A stretch of 64,000 bases of DNA from assembly GCA_018389105.1 (NCBI GenBank), contig JACATO010000920.1:62001-126000 (forward strand), given 5' to 3'. A program made the translations under genes and the position numbers. The notes under the pieces are model-generated. The model had not been told where the DNA came from and did no database searches. It was given only the letters and a program-made list of their open reading frames with translations. Shown piece by piece: positions 25,652 to 39,400 of the stretch (its first letter is position 1; each line of letters starts with the position of its first letter). Source of the stretch: Nautilus pompilius. Taxonomy: Eukaryota; Mollusca; Cephalopoda; Nautilida; Nautilidae.

Positions 25652-27199
25652 TTTCGCCAGGTGCTTGTCAAAACGACAGTCTTAGAACAACAAGCGATAT
25701 TTTTTTGTGTGTGTGAGCGATGTTAAAAGCTAACATTAACCGCACGGTCGACAACGGAATGCAGCAATAAATAACAGCCCCTCGCCTCCCGTCTCCATCT
25801 TGGTTGGCGGCTGAAGGAGGTGAGAAGGAAGAGCGACGTCAGATCACAGATGACTTCACCAACTGACGGACCGGGATGTTTTGATGTCGGTTAAAATGAA
25901 ATTAATTCTCTCTCTTCCCCCCCCATAATTATCGAAATCCGTCAAGTCAAATGTAGAACGAGCGGAATCAGCAAAAATTGCAGCGAGGTGTGTGAAAGAT
26001 TTACTAGGAGAAGGAAAAGGGAGATCAAATAACTTGAGGCTACGGACAGCTTAAAGCCAAGCTGATAGAATCTGAAACTCGTCATTAACGATCATTAGGG
26101 AAACCTCCCCACAGCTCAGCAAAACGAAGGTTGGTCTTGATGCCAACAGCACCACTCTACCATCCCGATCCTTCTAGCTGCACAACTTGTAGTTGAGTTC
26201 TCCTAAAGCCGCGCTTCATCTTGCAATTAATGAAATATAGGGCATCAACAGCAAAATCAGCCATACAGACAGAGATAGATACATGTATTTTCTTAAAACC
26301 CTGCTGGCCCTGTAATAGCCTCAGGTATACCGAGGTAACTATTCGCTTGGTCACCAAGGCTGATGTTCACGCGCACTCGCTCTAGCCTTCTACTGTGAGC
26401 GTCTTTAGGCGTCTGTCAGACCACAAAGTGTTCGTCAGGGAGTAAATGAAGTTTGTCTGAGCTGTCTGTAACGAGAAACAGATAGATGCTTTGATGATGC
26501 TTTATGAAGTAAATCACGTCAAGGACTATTGTATGCTTTTAATGAGTATATCGTCTAACGAGTATTTCACTAGACAGATAAGCAGCACTTGTCTGTGGTA
26601 ATCCCTGACTCGACCAATGGTTCATAGGCTGGCGGTCAGTTACAATACACGTAAAAGTGAGAGACACCGGTCGGCACCATTCTATTGTTCCCACCGCTAT
26701 GTATTATGTATAAATGTGTGTGTGTGTGTGTTGCAAACTTAAATATTTGATGTCTTTTATCTTATCTCTGTGAAGTTGCCTTTCCGACGTCGATGAACAT
26801 AAAGGACAAACCGCGACCGGCCGGTTTGAAAAGATGACCCAAGATGCGCTTTAAGCGACATAGAACTAACAATTAAAGTCTTTGGTGCAAAAAGAGAGAG
26901 AGAGATGGAGAGATGTGACGTCAGTAGAGAGAGAGAGAGAGTAGTAAACGACTTCATTCCTCTCGTTAAAGTGTTATTGCCGTTGTTTTGTTTTTTTGTT
27001 AAGTTATGAAGCATAAACATGAGAAATAACTTACTTTTATCACATCACCTCTCAAAATGCAGTGTTTAGATGTAGGGAAAGCCGGGGGAGGGAGAAGTAG
27101 GGGCCGCGACGGGGGAAACTGTTGTCATAGTGGTGTGCAAGGTAACGGCCTCAAAAGGATGTTGCGTCTGTGTCCGAAGGTCTCTAGCTGCTATTTGAT

Positions 27200-28990
27200 G
27201 GCTTCCGGCCTGGTCGCTGTTATCGTTTGCTCTAAATCATGGCTTCAGTCAAACGGAAAAGATACAGGGTGTTGGTGTTCCTGATCTCCTCGGGTGATGC
27301 GCGGGGCATTTCTTGATGATGTCCGTTCCATTCTCTTCCGCGTCCTCCACCACCGATCAGAAATTTTTTTATAAAGTTGTGGCCTGGGGCTGTGGAGTCT
27401 TCATGCCCTGTACCAACCCATCAATCGGTTCTTGTCCATTCTGGATCGCCCTCATACTCTGTGGTCTTCACAAACGGCTTGCACCGATGTAGGGCAGCCC
27501 AAGGTTGCGGTCAATGCCTTTTTCTTGCACGTGTCCTCTCCTTGGCTCTCAGAGCCCGTAACAAGGAGCAGCAGGTGCTGCTCCAAATATTTTCGGTTCT
27601 CGATGCTATCATTGTATCTCGCCACATCTTTTCTCTGCGTTTGTTAAGATCATTACCACCGTTGAGCATCCTATGGTTGCCGGCTCTTCTCTGTAGTTAG
27701 CTCTCGTCCTGAAAAGAGAAGAGCATTAAGGCTTCTTCATCTTTTATAATGTCTTTTGCCGAACCATCGGTGTAAATCTGGATCCATGGTTCATAGTTTT
27801 CTAACAAATGGATTTGTTGGGGCACAGATGGCTGGAGTTACCGAGATCCCTATCCCCAACAATTTGTGGGATTTCAGTTCCGGTGTCCCCAATATTCGCA
27901 CGGTCGAGTCCCGTTTGACAGGAAGAGGCGGGAGTCATATACAGCTCTTCTGTGGTTTCTAGATTAAGGCACCGAAGCTTGAACTTTCTTTGGCTGTTGG
28001 TTCCATTATTGAAATATCTCACTAAGGTCGCTGACCGCTTTCGTCCATCCCGAAACTTACCGTCTTAGCCTCTTCCTACATTTCTCGTGTTAAGCTTTAG
28101 TAAAGACTCCCTCTTTAATTCAATGCTATTCTTCTCTCCATGCTCTGTTTCACCTCTAACCCTTGCTTCAGTCCTGCTGCCTAGACTTCATTTGCGCAGT
28201 TCTGTCGTGATCCCCAAGAAAAAGACTTGTGGGAAATCCCCAGGGCAGTATTTCTGAAGTCTTTAATTTCTGCGTGGGCATCTTTCAATTCCTCGATCTT
28301 TCTTATGAGCTCTTCTTGCTAAACATACTCGTAATTTTATGAGGAAAGGATTTCTCTGTAGGTGTAAGCTTCATCTGCCCACCCACTATGGTTTCAAGAG
28401 AAGGAAGCACTTCGTGCAGATAGATTTAATGGATTTGTTTGCTAGTGAAGTGATTATGGTTGAAAGCATCTAGTGGGGTCTTGAGCGGGCAGATTCATTA
28501 TCTAGAGTGCTTAGTAAAACTCGGCTGCCATCCTCTATTAGCATGTGCTTTTATCCCAGCTCGAGCCACGGTTCTATTGAGATTTCCTTTAATTATTACA
28601 CTCTTAAAACATCTTCAAAGGCGTTCCTGGTATCGAATGCAGACCGTTTATTTTTACCTCTGTATCACTACTTCCTTAACAGCCAAGCCTGTCTTGTATA
28701 AGATCGCATCCCCGCCGTTTGTCCGGTCCGAGCACCTTCCTAACCCCTTATTCGGAAGACAACTTTCTTACTTAAGTGAATCTCGCGGACAGACCACATT
28801 TACATCCAGTCGATGCCGGAGTCCCCGATTTTAGGGGCGAGTTCGGTCAGAGTTCCATCGCATATCCTTAAATGAGTTGAAATTTTCCTCCACCTCGAAG
28901 GTTCGCGGTTCTGTCGTTTCCCATCTCTCGCAACCTTCATTCTCCTAGTGCCGCCTTCTCTCTCCCAATAACAAAGGAAGGAACCCATGA
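27200..28990 (-). mobile_element. Retroelement pol relic with RNase H motif
   Basis: The minus strand has YEPWIQIYTDGSAKD (IYTDGSA at 27757-27777), the first catalytic-Asp motif of RNase H. It is followed in the next frames by ANYREEPATIGCS (near 27684-27701), the Glu motif. Many stops interrupt the frame. The sequence on the 5' side toward 28990 has long minus-strand frames that may be eroded reverse transcriptase, but I could not identify its motifs. Whether it is non-LTR or LTR is open; the limits are approximate. Confidence 0.5.
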
Positions 28991-30700
28991 CTAGGTGCCC
29001 AGCGCCTCTCTAACCTGGTTAGACACCGCCACGGTTTATCTGACTTGGAATTACAACCAGTTTTACTATTTGTTACGAACGCAGTTCTCGTTGCCCTAAG
29101 CGAGCCTGATCTCACTTGGTCCATTCTCCTACCGGCTGGATTTGGGCAGAGGCGAAGGCTTCCACTCGCCCAACTCCCTGATCTGTAGGCGTCTAGTTTG
29201 CGAAGCAGCCACCCGACCGTCTCCTGTAAATATGTGCAGGTCATTGGTTCGTACCGAGTCTCCGAGTAGCTTTGGACCCAGCTCTTTGTAGATTTACAAG
29301 TGTACCACAAGGTTCACTTTTAAGACGCCTCTTGTTTTTGTTTTACACGAAGCACAATGAACATCGAAACAGCATTCTTTGCAGTTAAGCCCCAAAACTA
29401 TTTGTTAAATAGGAAATAAAGTTAAAAGCCACCCTCCCAATTTTCCCCCATGTATTTAGTTTTCGTTAACTTTTGTATCTTTAGATAAGAGGAAGACTAA
29501 CTTCCAAAATCTTTCATCATTCAAAGTATTCTGCTTAGCGATTTGGGTCATGAAAACTACATCAAAGTAACAAACGATTTCCTTTACCGCTCTTACATCC
29601 AGATGTGACGACAGGTAAGTCTCGTGATTTACCTGTTATCATTTGTTGTTGCTTTTACTTACAACTGACACTTCTGGGCCGACTGACCTACAGTACTTAC
29701 ACTAGGAATAATTGAAAACCATCAGATATAATCTACACACGTCACGGAGGGATTCCAGGCGAGAACGAAGACAACACGGCCGTGCTGCATCTTCACAGAT
29801 GACTTCAAGATAGAAGAGAAATTTCTTATTTTTATTTTTCTGGCCTCCATCCCGCCAGAATCTATTCATATCTATCTCGCACGTTTTACTCCCCCGTGAA
29901 ATGCTAAAATAGGGGGAGGGAGGGGATCAACCCAAATAAATGAGACTGTTGGCCAAGCAGGAAACAGATGATAGTTTCAACTGATGTTGTTTCCGGTCAC
30001 GCAAAATGTAACTCGGATTTCTAACTCTTTAAGAGGCCTGTTTACAACCGCTGACCTAAAGAAAACCCAGAACTCAAAAAAAAGATCAATCCAAGAACGT
30101 CATTCGTCGTTGATTGGCTCCTTCGTTGCGCGAACTACTTTCGCTTTCATCAGGCCGACTGGACCTTTCCCCGCGCTCTCCTCGAGGGTGACCCATCACA
30201 TTCCATAAAAATCAAAACACAAGTCTCTCAGTGGTGAGGCAAATGTTACCACCTGTCGTAATGTCGCCGAGTAAAGCCAAATTTGGAAAAAGAACGAGAT
30301 TCCATGGGCGCGTGAAAAAATCCAGACTTATCGCTTTAAAAACGGAGGAAAACTTCATTCGAGCAACAGTCAAACGAACAGGGTGCATGAAGAACGCAAA
30401 CATTAGCAGGTAAAGTCCAAACCCAAAAGATGAAGTTAATTCTTCATCAATCATCGATAGGCGAGGTTAGTTCAGCACAAACGTCGCCAAGTTAATGTAA
30501 TATAAACATCCTAGGACGATGTTAAGTCAATAGAATACCTTCAAATGAAGGAAGGCACCTCTTCAGATTCCATAGAAACAGCACTTCCAGGAGAGAACGA
30601 TCTATCAATACTCGACCGGGTCGCGATTCTCGCATCATTTGGTGTCGGTACAATGCTGGAACCTGGCAATTTGTAAGAATTTGCCGTACAGACGTCTAAT

Positions 30701-33399
30701 CCATTTGTCTAATGCACAAAATTTGGCTGTTCAACTTTCGTACAAAGACAGCCACGAAAAACAACTGCATTTGTAAGAATCTCATGAGAGGATCTGCAGC
30801 TCACATCCTTATTGACAAATTGCCAAAGGTATCAACATTTCTTGTTTGGTTATGACCAATATTATCATGAAGTTCAAGAGAATGCTGCTGCAGGAGCAAA
30901 ATGACTTAGAAGACCTACAAGAGACACTACAAGAATATCCAACAAGTCAAGATTCTCCTGATATCATCCATGCAGAAATGTCACAATGAAAAAAACATCA
31001 GAATTGGTGTCCATTGACAGACATCTCAATCCTGCTTCATACACTTCCATGATACATATTACCGTTTTAACAAGGCATACTGAAACTCAGTTGCCCATAT
31101 TCTAAAGGTGAATAGCATTACAACCCCACTGCCAGTGTGATCAGTGTCTAAAAAGAAATCAAAATATTCAGCCAACCAAAAAGCCCTGATATGATTAATC
31201 ACACATCTGAGAGCAGCTGGATTATCAGGTGAGTAACCAATAAAGAAAATAAAGCTAGTTCTCACATATAGAAATCTGTGCCAGACTGTGATACAAAATT
31301 CCAAACAGGGTAGAAACTGGTTACACCAAAACATCACTAGAGCAAAGCGTTAGCATTAAAAAATCTCCCACTACTCATCATCTTTATTTGTGGTTTTACT
31401 CAAGAAATATGTAAAAGGAACATATTTCCAAATTATGGCAGGGCTCTGCATAAGTTCAAGAAATAATTAGAAGAATTCAGATAATACAAGATGCTATTTT
31501 GGTAAATTTGGAAATGTATTTAAAAACTTACAAATGATGATAAGCAGTTTTTCATTTACTGTTCCACCCTAGTAATTTTTTCCATTTTCTTTTTACATTT
31601 GTAAAGAATTTTAGGAAACCAGTCTTAATTTATAAGCCTCTCACTTTGAGAAGTTGAAAACTATTTTTAAGTCATAAATTTTTTAATTGTATCTAATTAA
31701 AAAAAAAACCAAACATGATTTAATATATATATATATATAATATATATATAGGCCTTATGATATTAAGGCAAATGGCGTAAGATTTATTTGCATCTGAAAA
31801 ATTCGGTAATACGCTGAGGTTTTTAGATCTGAGGGATGTCTGCGGTTGCTAGAAAAGTGATCTTTTGTGTAAGTTTCTGTATCTCTGGTTTGACACTGAA
31901 AAAAATACATCACTCGCTCCACTTGTGACAAAAATGGTTAACTCGGTTACAGATATCGCAGTGAATTCCGTAGCAAAACAGAGTAACCTTTTCTCTAGGA
32001 TTAATGGAAACAAAACGGCAGTAGGGAGGGGTTCATATTTTCAACACTGGAACATCACGTGTAAAGCTTACACACTTTTGTGTTAGATTAAGTTTTAAAA
32101 AGCAATTTCTTTTTTTAAAATATAAGCATTGCTGTTTATTCTTTTAAGAGAGCTTTTTTTTTTTTTCTCTCTCTATTCATAAAAGTTTGACAGAAAAGGA
32201 TAACTGATTTCTGGAGTTGGTCTACTTAATATTTGCTTCCGAAAGTAAGTTTAAATGCCTTGTATCGCAAGAAGTTTGGAAACCCCCTACTTCTAGTTCC
32301 AGGAAAGATGGGTCAATGCGGGTCCAGAATATTGCCTTTGTTTACTGGGTCTGTAATTCCATGGAGGAAGTATTACTATTACGATTCCGTGCAAGTAATC
32401 ACACGACACGTTCCGACACACAATTTTGTCAATGTTACACAGAGAATGCACGCTTTTCTCTTTTAGATAGCAGGATTTTAAAACCATAAAATCAAAATTT
32501 GTTACAAAAATTAACCACTTAAAAACTGCAAGGATCCTAGGGGACACCACCAATTGGGTCAGAGATTTTAGCGTGTGGTATATAAAGCTAAAAAAAAAAA
32601 AAAAAGGGAAAAGAAAAGAAAAACCTCAAAAAAACAAAACAGAAATCAAATTTTCTGAGTTTACATATTTTTTAAAAAATCAAAAGTAAAATCTCAGAGT
32701 TTCACAGTTACAGTGTTTTTAAAAAATACAAATAGTAGCCAGAGTTAGCTTCTGCTGTTCTCTCTATATAGCTTTGTATGTATGAAATTCTTCCAAACAT
32801 TGACAAATTGAAGGTTTCCTTCCTCCCACCAAACTATGTTTTTCTGACACACAATAGTAGAAATTGGCCCACAAAAAAACCACTCGTGTAGCCAAAGGAG
32901 TCAAATGAAGCAAAAAAAAATAATAAACCAGCTTTTCTTTTTTTAACTGTCAGTGGGAAAAGAGCAATAATAGGTTTTACTATTCAAATTGCAATTCATG
33001 AATGTGGCCATTGCTTACTTTCACCTGTTGAGGTTTATCAGGGGAACGTTTCTAATATAAAAGGCGTGGGAAAGAAGTTCTCTTAGGCATATCCCTGTTA
33101 AGAAGTACCAAGCATGCAAATCATGATACACCTTTTAGTGTCAAGAAAAAACACAGGACAAGACAAACAGGCTTAGGTGGGTTGGGGGGGGGGGCCCAAC
33201 CTGACAAATACAAGACAGGACAATCTTTCAGTGGACAGAGACCCTTCGAGAGGTAACTTAACCTTGATTCTATTCTCTCTCGACCTGAAGACCTACATGA
33301 TACAAAAAATATCGTACATATCAGCTTCACTTAAAAAAACAACAAAAAAAAAAAACGAATTTGTTCAGCAGCAGCAGACACAAAGAACACAAGAAAAGT
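30701..33399. other. Intergenic sequence and 3' flank of RCC1
   Basis: AT-rich with a (TA)n tract at 31721-31750 and A-rich stretches near 32590-32640. It includes the RCC1 3' UTR at its right end; ATTAAA on the minus strand at 33411-33416 and 33399-33404 are possible poly(A) signals. No gene was recognised. Confidence 0.5.
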
Positions 33400-33499
33400 T
33401 TAATACATAATTTAATGCAAACAGTATAAAAAATTTCTTAAAAATTTGTTTTGAAAAATACATTCTGAAAACAGTCGTGTGTGTTTATATAACTGCTGC

Positions 33500-36400
33500 C
33501 TATTTACAGAGCAATACTGTGTGCTGTCCACCACCTGATATCATTAGGCCAATTCTGAAAGAACAAAAAAGAAAAGAAAAGAAAATGTCGGTTAGTAATT
33601 GATTTACCATTGTGGTTTTCCTCTAAACTGCTTAATAAAACAGTTGGTACCAGATGTAGGCTGACGACAGCAATCTATTAAACTACAGAACATACTAAAC
33701 TTGCCAATTAAAAGGAGCAATAATAATAATAATAATAATAATTATAATACCGGGCCACTATGAGTGAGGGCCTGAATTCGAATACCATCTGGCTGCTGAT
33801 GATGATGAGAAAACATTAAAAACAGTTGATAAGTGAGATATGTACTGATAAAATCATTCCTACTTGTTCTGCAGCTGCTTCCCTTTTATCTGTACTGGCC
33901 TCCAAGCATCATCTTCATTACCTGTCCCAAGCTGTTTATTGCTTCCCATACCCCATGCATAAAAAACTCCTGCAATAAAACATTAAAAAATAAACAAAAC
34001 ATTCTGTATTTCTAAAAGAAACTAAACAAAATGAACATTTTTAAGAGAACTTTTGAACTTAAGAGTCTACCAATAGCCTGAAAATTGTGTGTGAAAACAA
34101 GCAAAACTGCATCAACTTACCATCTTTACCCGCAGCAAATGATACACATCCTCCTGCTCCAACATCTTCGCAGGGTTTGTTATTAAGGGCAGTAACTACA
34201 GCTGGAGACGACTGGTCTTCCACATCTTCGCCAAGTCCTAACCGACCATAGTTGGCCCGGCCCAATGTATACACCCGGCCTGAAATTTGTAAAAACGTCT
34301 TCTGTAATGCGAAAAGAGAAAAGCAACTTTTCTAGATTTTTTTGTTATAAAATGTTCCCACCTTTTAGAATAAGTATAGTAAACAACAAAAATACATTGC
34401 CTGCTTCAGTACAAAACATTGCTGCACATCCCCTTTAACCTCTGCATTTGCATGCCCACTACTCCACAAGTCTGTATTACTCAGCATAAGTCGGACCATA
34501 AACACTGTGACACACACACACACAGAGTACCTTCCAATTCTATGATTAACATTCAATAAAAAATGACGAAATCATGTTATAAAATAGTGTCCTTCAGTAT
34601 CTACTATGGATGTTTCCAAATGAATCCTGGCTGAAAATAAAATCACTGTGATCATATCTGGCTGGGTTTCATCTGAATATCCATAGTTCATTAGTTTTGT
34701 AAAAAGGAATTTATAAAATAAAAAAGTCTTGCCAAACAGCATAGAAAATCTTTAAGAAGCCAACATTAGATTTTCCATAATCATTTATATTGTCTGTGGG
34801 ACTTCTGGATGTAAAAGCACAGGCAAAGTATGTCTTATATAATGACAGTAAACTTATGTTTGTTTTAATACCCTAAGGTGTGTACTGTAATAGAAGTAAT
34901 AGCGAGCAACATAATGGTTTTAATACAAAATCAAAGTTTTGAAGTACGTATATCTATAATTTCTGACAAACTTTTTCAAAATTTTCATAAATACCTATCC
35001 CACCTTTTAATCACAACTCATTAAATTCTGAGTATTTTCTTGACATTTTAGAATAAAAAAAAGAAATTATGCATTTGCATTCCTCACTAATGAGATGCGT
35101 GTATATGAGGTGTAGTCAAAAAGTATCCGGCCTTGAATTTGTTTGAACAAAATAATAATGTGAGAGCAAAATCTGCATGGGTATTAGGTGGCCACGTCCT
35201 TCCCGAGCATGCACAAAAAATTTTCGTGTCTGTAGGTTGCGCCAGTTGCCCGCAGTGACGCGTTGAGTACAGATGTGAAGAATGTGCTGTGCGATTTTTC
35301 TTTTTGAGTCAAGATGACCGAGCGCATTGAGCAAAGATACTGTATCAAATTCTGCCAAAAACTTGGTAATACGCAAGCCCAGACTATCGAGAAGATTCAG
35401 AAGGCCTTTGGAGATGATGCTATGGGAAAAACACAAATAAAGGAGTGGTACAACTGGTTCAGAGATGGCCGCACCTCAGTGGACAGTGAGCCACATTGTG
35501 GCAGACCATCGACTACAGAAACGACGAAATGATTGCAAAGGTTCGAGGAATAGTCTATGAAGACCATCGTGTGACTATTGAGATTGTTGCCGAAGTTGGA
35601 ATCAGCCATGGGTCAGTTCAGTCAATTATAACAGAAGATTTATGCATGAGGAGGGTGTCACCCAAATTCGTACCAAAGTTGCTGTCTGACCAGCAGAAAG
35701 AAAACAGAAAGGAAATCTCCCAGAACATGCTGGAGTGTGCTAGCCAAGATCAAAACTTCATGAACACTATCATCACTGGCGATGAGACATGGGTGTACAG
35801 CTATGACCCTGAAACAAAATTGCAATCATCCCAATGGAAGCATCCATCCTTGCCAAGACCAAAGAAAGCAAGACAGGTGTGCAGCAATGTTAAACTGATG
35901 ATGACCTGTTTTTTTGACTACAGAGGTATTGTGCACCATGAATATACACCACAAGGTTAGACAATTAACAAAGAATACTACCTGGGGGTTCTTCGTCGCC
36001 TTCGTGAAGCTGTGCGGTGAAAACGACCCGACCTGTAGGCAGCAAAGAGCTGGCAACTCCACCATGACAATGCACCCACCCACTCATTCTGCCCATGCCG
36101 TCCAAGCATTCCTCACCAAGCATAACACACTACTTGTTCGTGAGGCTTCCTACTCCCCAGACTTGGCTGTGTGTGACTTTTGGCTATTCCCAAAGTTCAA
36201 AAAAAACACTCAAAGGGAGAAGATTTGAGTCAACAGAGGACATTAAGCAAAATTTGACGGTACAGCTCTACAGCATCCCAAAAAGTTATTTCCAGAAATG
36301 TTTCCAGCAGTGGCAGGAACGCTGGCAGAAGTGTGTAGACTCCCAAGGCGAACACTTTGAAGGAAACTAAATCAAAATGGTGAGTTTTTTAATATTACTT

Positions 36401-39400
36401 GTTTTTTTGGCCAAAGGTCGGATACTTTTTGACTACACCTTGTATATCCTTCATTTCAGTTTGTGTAGAATTTTAAATCAGTCACCTATTTTTTAAATTA
36501 CATTCTAGGGAAGTTTGAATGAAATCTGGCATTGCTGTAATGGTATATCAAGTTTCATTTGAACATTCCTAGCACAACATGATTTATTTGACATTAGTTC
36601 AAATATTCTTCTAATTAATCAAACTATTATTATAATAATAACAGTTTGTTTATAGTGTAACCTGGCATCAAAGAATAACTGACAGGGCCAGACAACTTAC
36701 CACCCACAATCTATGAGTACCTGGAAAACCCTACCAGAACTCTTCAATTTTAGATGTGGGAAGAAACCAAAATCAAACCATCACAGTGCATGTGTAAGAG
36801 AGGGAAACAGCATTTAGCTAACTACTGAGTGATTTTGAGAAACAAACAAAACAGAATTAATTAAAGACACACCCTTTGAATCCAGCAGCACTGTGTGGTG
36901 CTGTCCTCCAATGATGTTTATCCATGAGCTGTTGTTTGTGAAGGATTCTATGAGCTGGGGAATAAACCTGTTTTTCATGTCACTAAAACCTGCCAAACAA
37001 AAAACAGATGATATCAAACAAGGATACAAATTCAGTAGTAGTATGGAGGAAACACGCCATGAAGATAGCAATCGCACTACTATTTCCTTTGATGCATTAC
37101 AGAGACATAAACAGAGCATAATGGAATCTTTTAATGCCTAGTCCAATGATTTGTCTAGCGGCTGATTCTGAAAAAACAACACAAAGTAGCCCACCAGTTA
37201 CCAAGTAAACTGAATAACTTTATTTCTCTTCGCTAAAGTTATAAAAAACAGTTGGCACAAAGTATATTTTGTTTGCTTAAAGAAACAGGCCACACATACA
37301 GTACTCTGAATATTAGCCTTTTGAGCCTCTAACACAAAATCCACTTTCTCAGAAAATCAAAGAAAAAGTACAAACTTTCAGCAGTTATGAGGTGGCAAGA
37401 AGCCATCATGACCAGCAATATGGGCTTTTAATTCATTAAAACAAACGATTCTATTACTAAAAGAATATTCTCTAGCACCTAAGTTAATCCCTAATTTACG
37501 ACCCCCTAGTATTTGTAGATAGCTGACACTATTTTCCCAGTACACACTCAAAACTCCTACCTATTTTGAAAATTTCTGTTAAGTGTCATCTTAAAAGGCT
37601 AAAATTCAAACCTGACAGATCTAAAATTTTCAATCATTCAGCATATTTCAAATGCTTAAGACCTGAAAACATTTAAGTAAATTGTTGCTGACCCTTCTTA
37701 ATGGCTATTCTTAGAGTCTGCACCTGCACAGCATAAATGAATACAAAAGAAATAAAACTACTTCTTTTATGTTAAATTCTCCAGAGTAACAGGTCAGATT
37801 TACAGACTGATCGACAACAACAAGCAGTATAATAAACAGAAAAATTAATATTTAAAAATAAATCAATTCCATAAAGATTTGCTAATCTTAATTTTCTAAA
37901 ATGTGTATGCTCATGTCTTCTTGAGAGCTTTCTTTACAGCAGTGAGAGAGATGGTAAGTACCAGTATAGACAGTATACTCAGAAAAGCTATTTGGTAATC
38001 AGAGTACTTTTATGTAACTCCTTTACATAGTACCTCTTTCACATGCACCCTGATAATTCTTTAAATGAGTAGATTATTATTCCATACTTTGCAAAGTATT
38101 TCATGGGTTTTCATCAGTTATATTTACCTCAGGACTCTGTCATCACTTTCAGACTACTGGACACTTCCCCTTGCATATACTGTGTCACCAAGTTGGATAT
38201 ACACTTTGGATCCTTACCACGTTGCATCAAAAAATATCCAAATATGAATAAATTGCTCATCACAGAATTAATTGCACTACTAATTCAGAGTGTTATGGAA
38301 GACTCGTTCCAATACTACATATACATAACTATGTGTAACTGTTGAAGTATAGCTATTACTTTGGTAGAATCCAAAACACACACTCACCAAGCTGATAATA
38401 GTTGTTAAGGCCCCATCCATAAATATCCCCGTGTCCTTTTCCTCAGCAAATGTAGTATAATGTCCAGTCCATACATCACAAAAGACAACTGATTTTTTGA
38501 GCTTTTGACTTTTACACCGCACAATACTAGGAGTAAGGAGTAAACCTGTATAAAAAAAGAAAAATACACACACACAGACATAAATATATATATATATGAT
38601 TATTCTAAGATTAATTTTAATTTTTCTGAAAATGGTCATTGGCCAAGTGCAACGTCATCCTGTGCATGTAAAAAATACCCAACACCAAGTGAAGGTAAAA
38701 AGCTTGAAGAATGTGGCAGCTTGGGACATTTCTCTATATAACAACAGGAATAAAAGATGCGGTAAAGTAACCAGGAAAGAGATACATAAGTCTTGAGGAG
38801 GCTTTCTTATATTTCAAGATAGATCAGTATGCACCAAGAAAATGATTCAACTGCTAAAAAAGCAAGGACTGTCCAGTTGTTCAGCCATTCATCCTATCAT
38901 TGCCAAAGTTGAAGCTCCTCACCACTTGCCCATCACTCACCTGGCACCTGGGTTGTTGCCCTCTCTCAAAACAGACTGTTGCCATGCTTCTCCATTGTCT
39001 GTGTGCATCATCCACCATTTTTCTGTAGAGCATCAAACTATTGCAATTTGTCTCCATAAACTATTCTGCTATTTATCAGTTTGCATACTGTTTAATTAAT
39101 AAGAAGTTTCGTAAGTAAACCTATTCAGTCTCTAGCTCAGAATTCATTGTTATTTTAATATGAAATACAAAAATATACTAACAGAACCAAGTGAAAACCT
39201 GTCTGTTTCTGTTCTTTATCTATAAAAAGTGAAATGAAAAGTGATAAAACAAACATAGTCGTCAAATAAATGTATACCTATTCCTCTTCTACCACCCCTG
39301 GTGGCAAATACTTCAGCTACCCGACCTAACTGACCTTGCTCAGCACATCCTGAAAAAAAAAAAGGTAACCCTATACAAACCAATTTTTAAAATTAAAACA

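Larger units (their letters stand above)
14390..30700. other. CpG-rich domain with little recognisable coding
   Basis: From about 14390 the sequence changes by eye from AT-rich and CpG-poor to GC-balanced with many CG dinucleotides, and changes back around 30500-30800. It contains the IL-17-like exon, two tandem arrays, (TC)n, (AG)n and (GT)n tracts, YY1-type sites and an RNase H relic. Stretches without a gene call are 14570-17000, 17870-23040, 24650-27190 and 29310-30700. They hold only short open frames with no recognised family. The probable cause is absence of germline methylation here, against methylated gene bodies on either side (inference). Confidence 0.6.

Noticed and set aside
30231..30413. 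60-codon basic frame followed by GTAAAG
   Set aside because: No recognised domain and no partner exon in phase; treated as chance.
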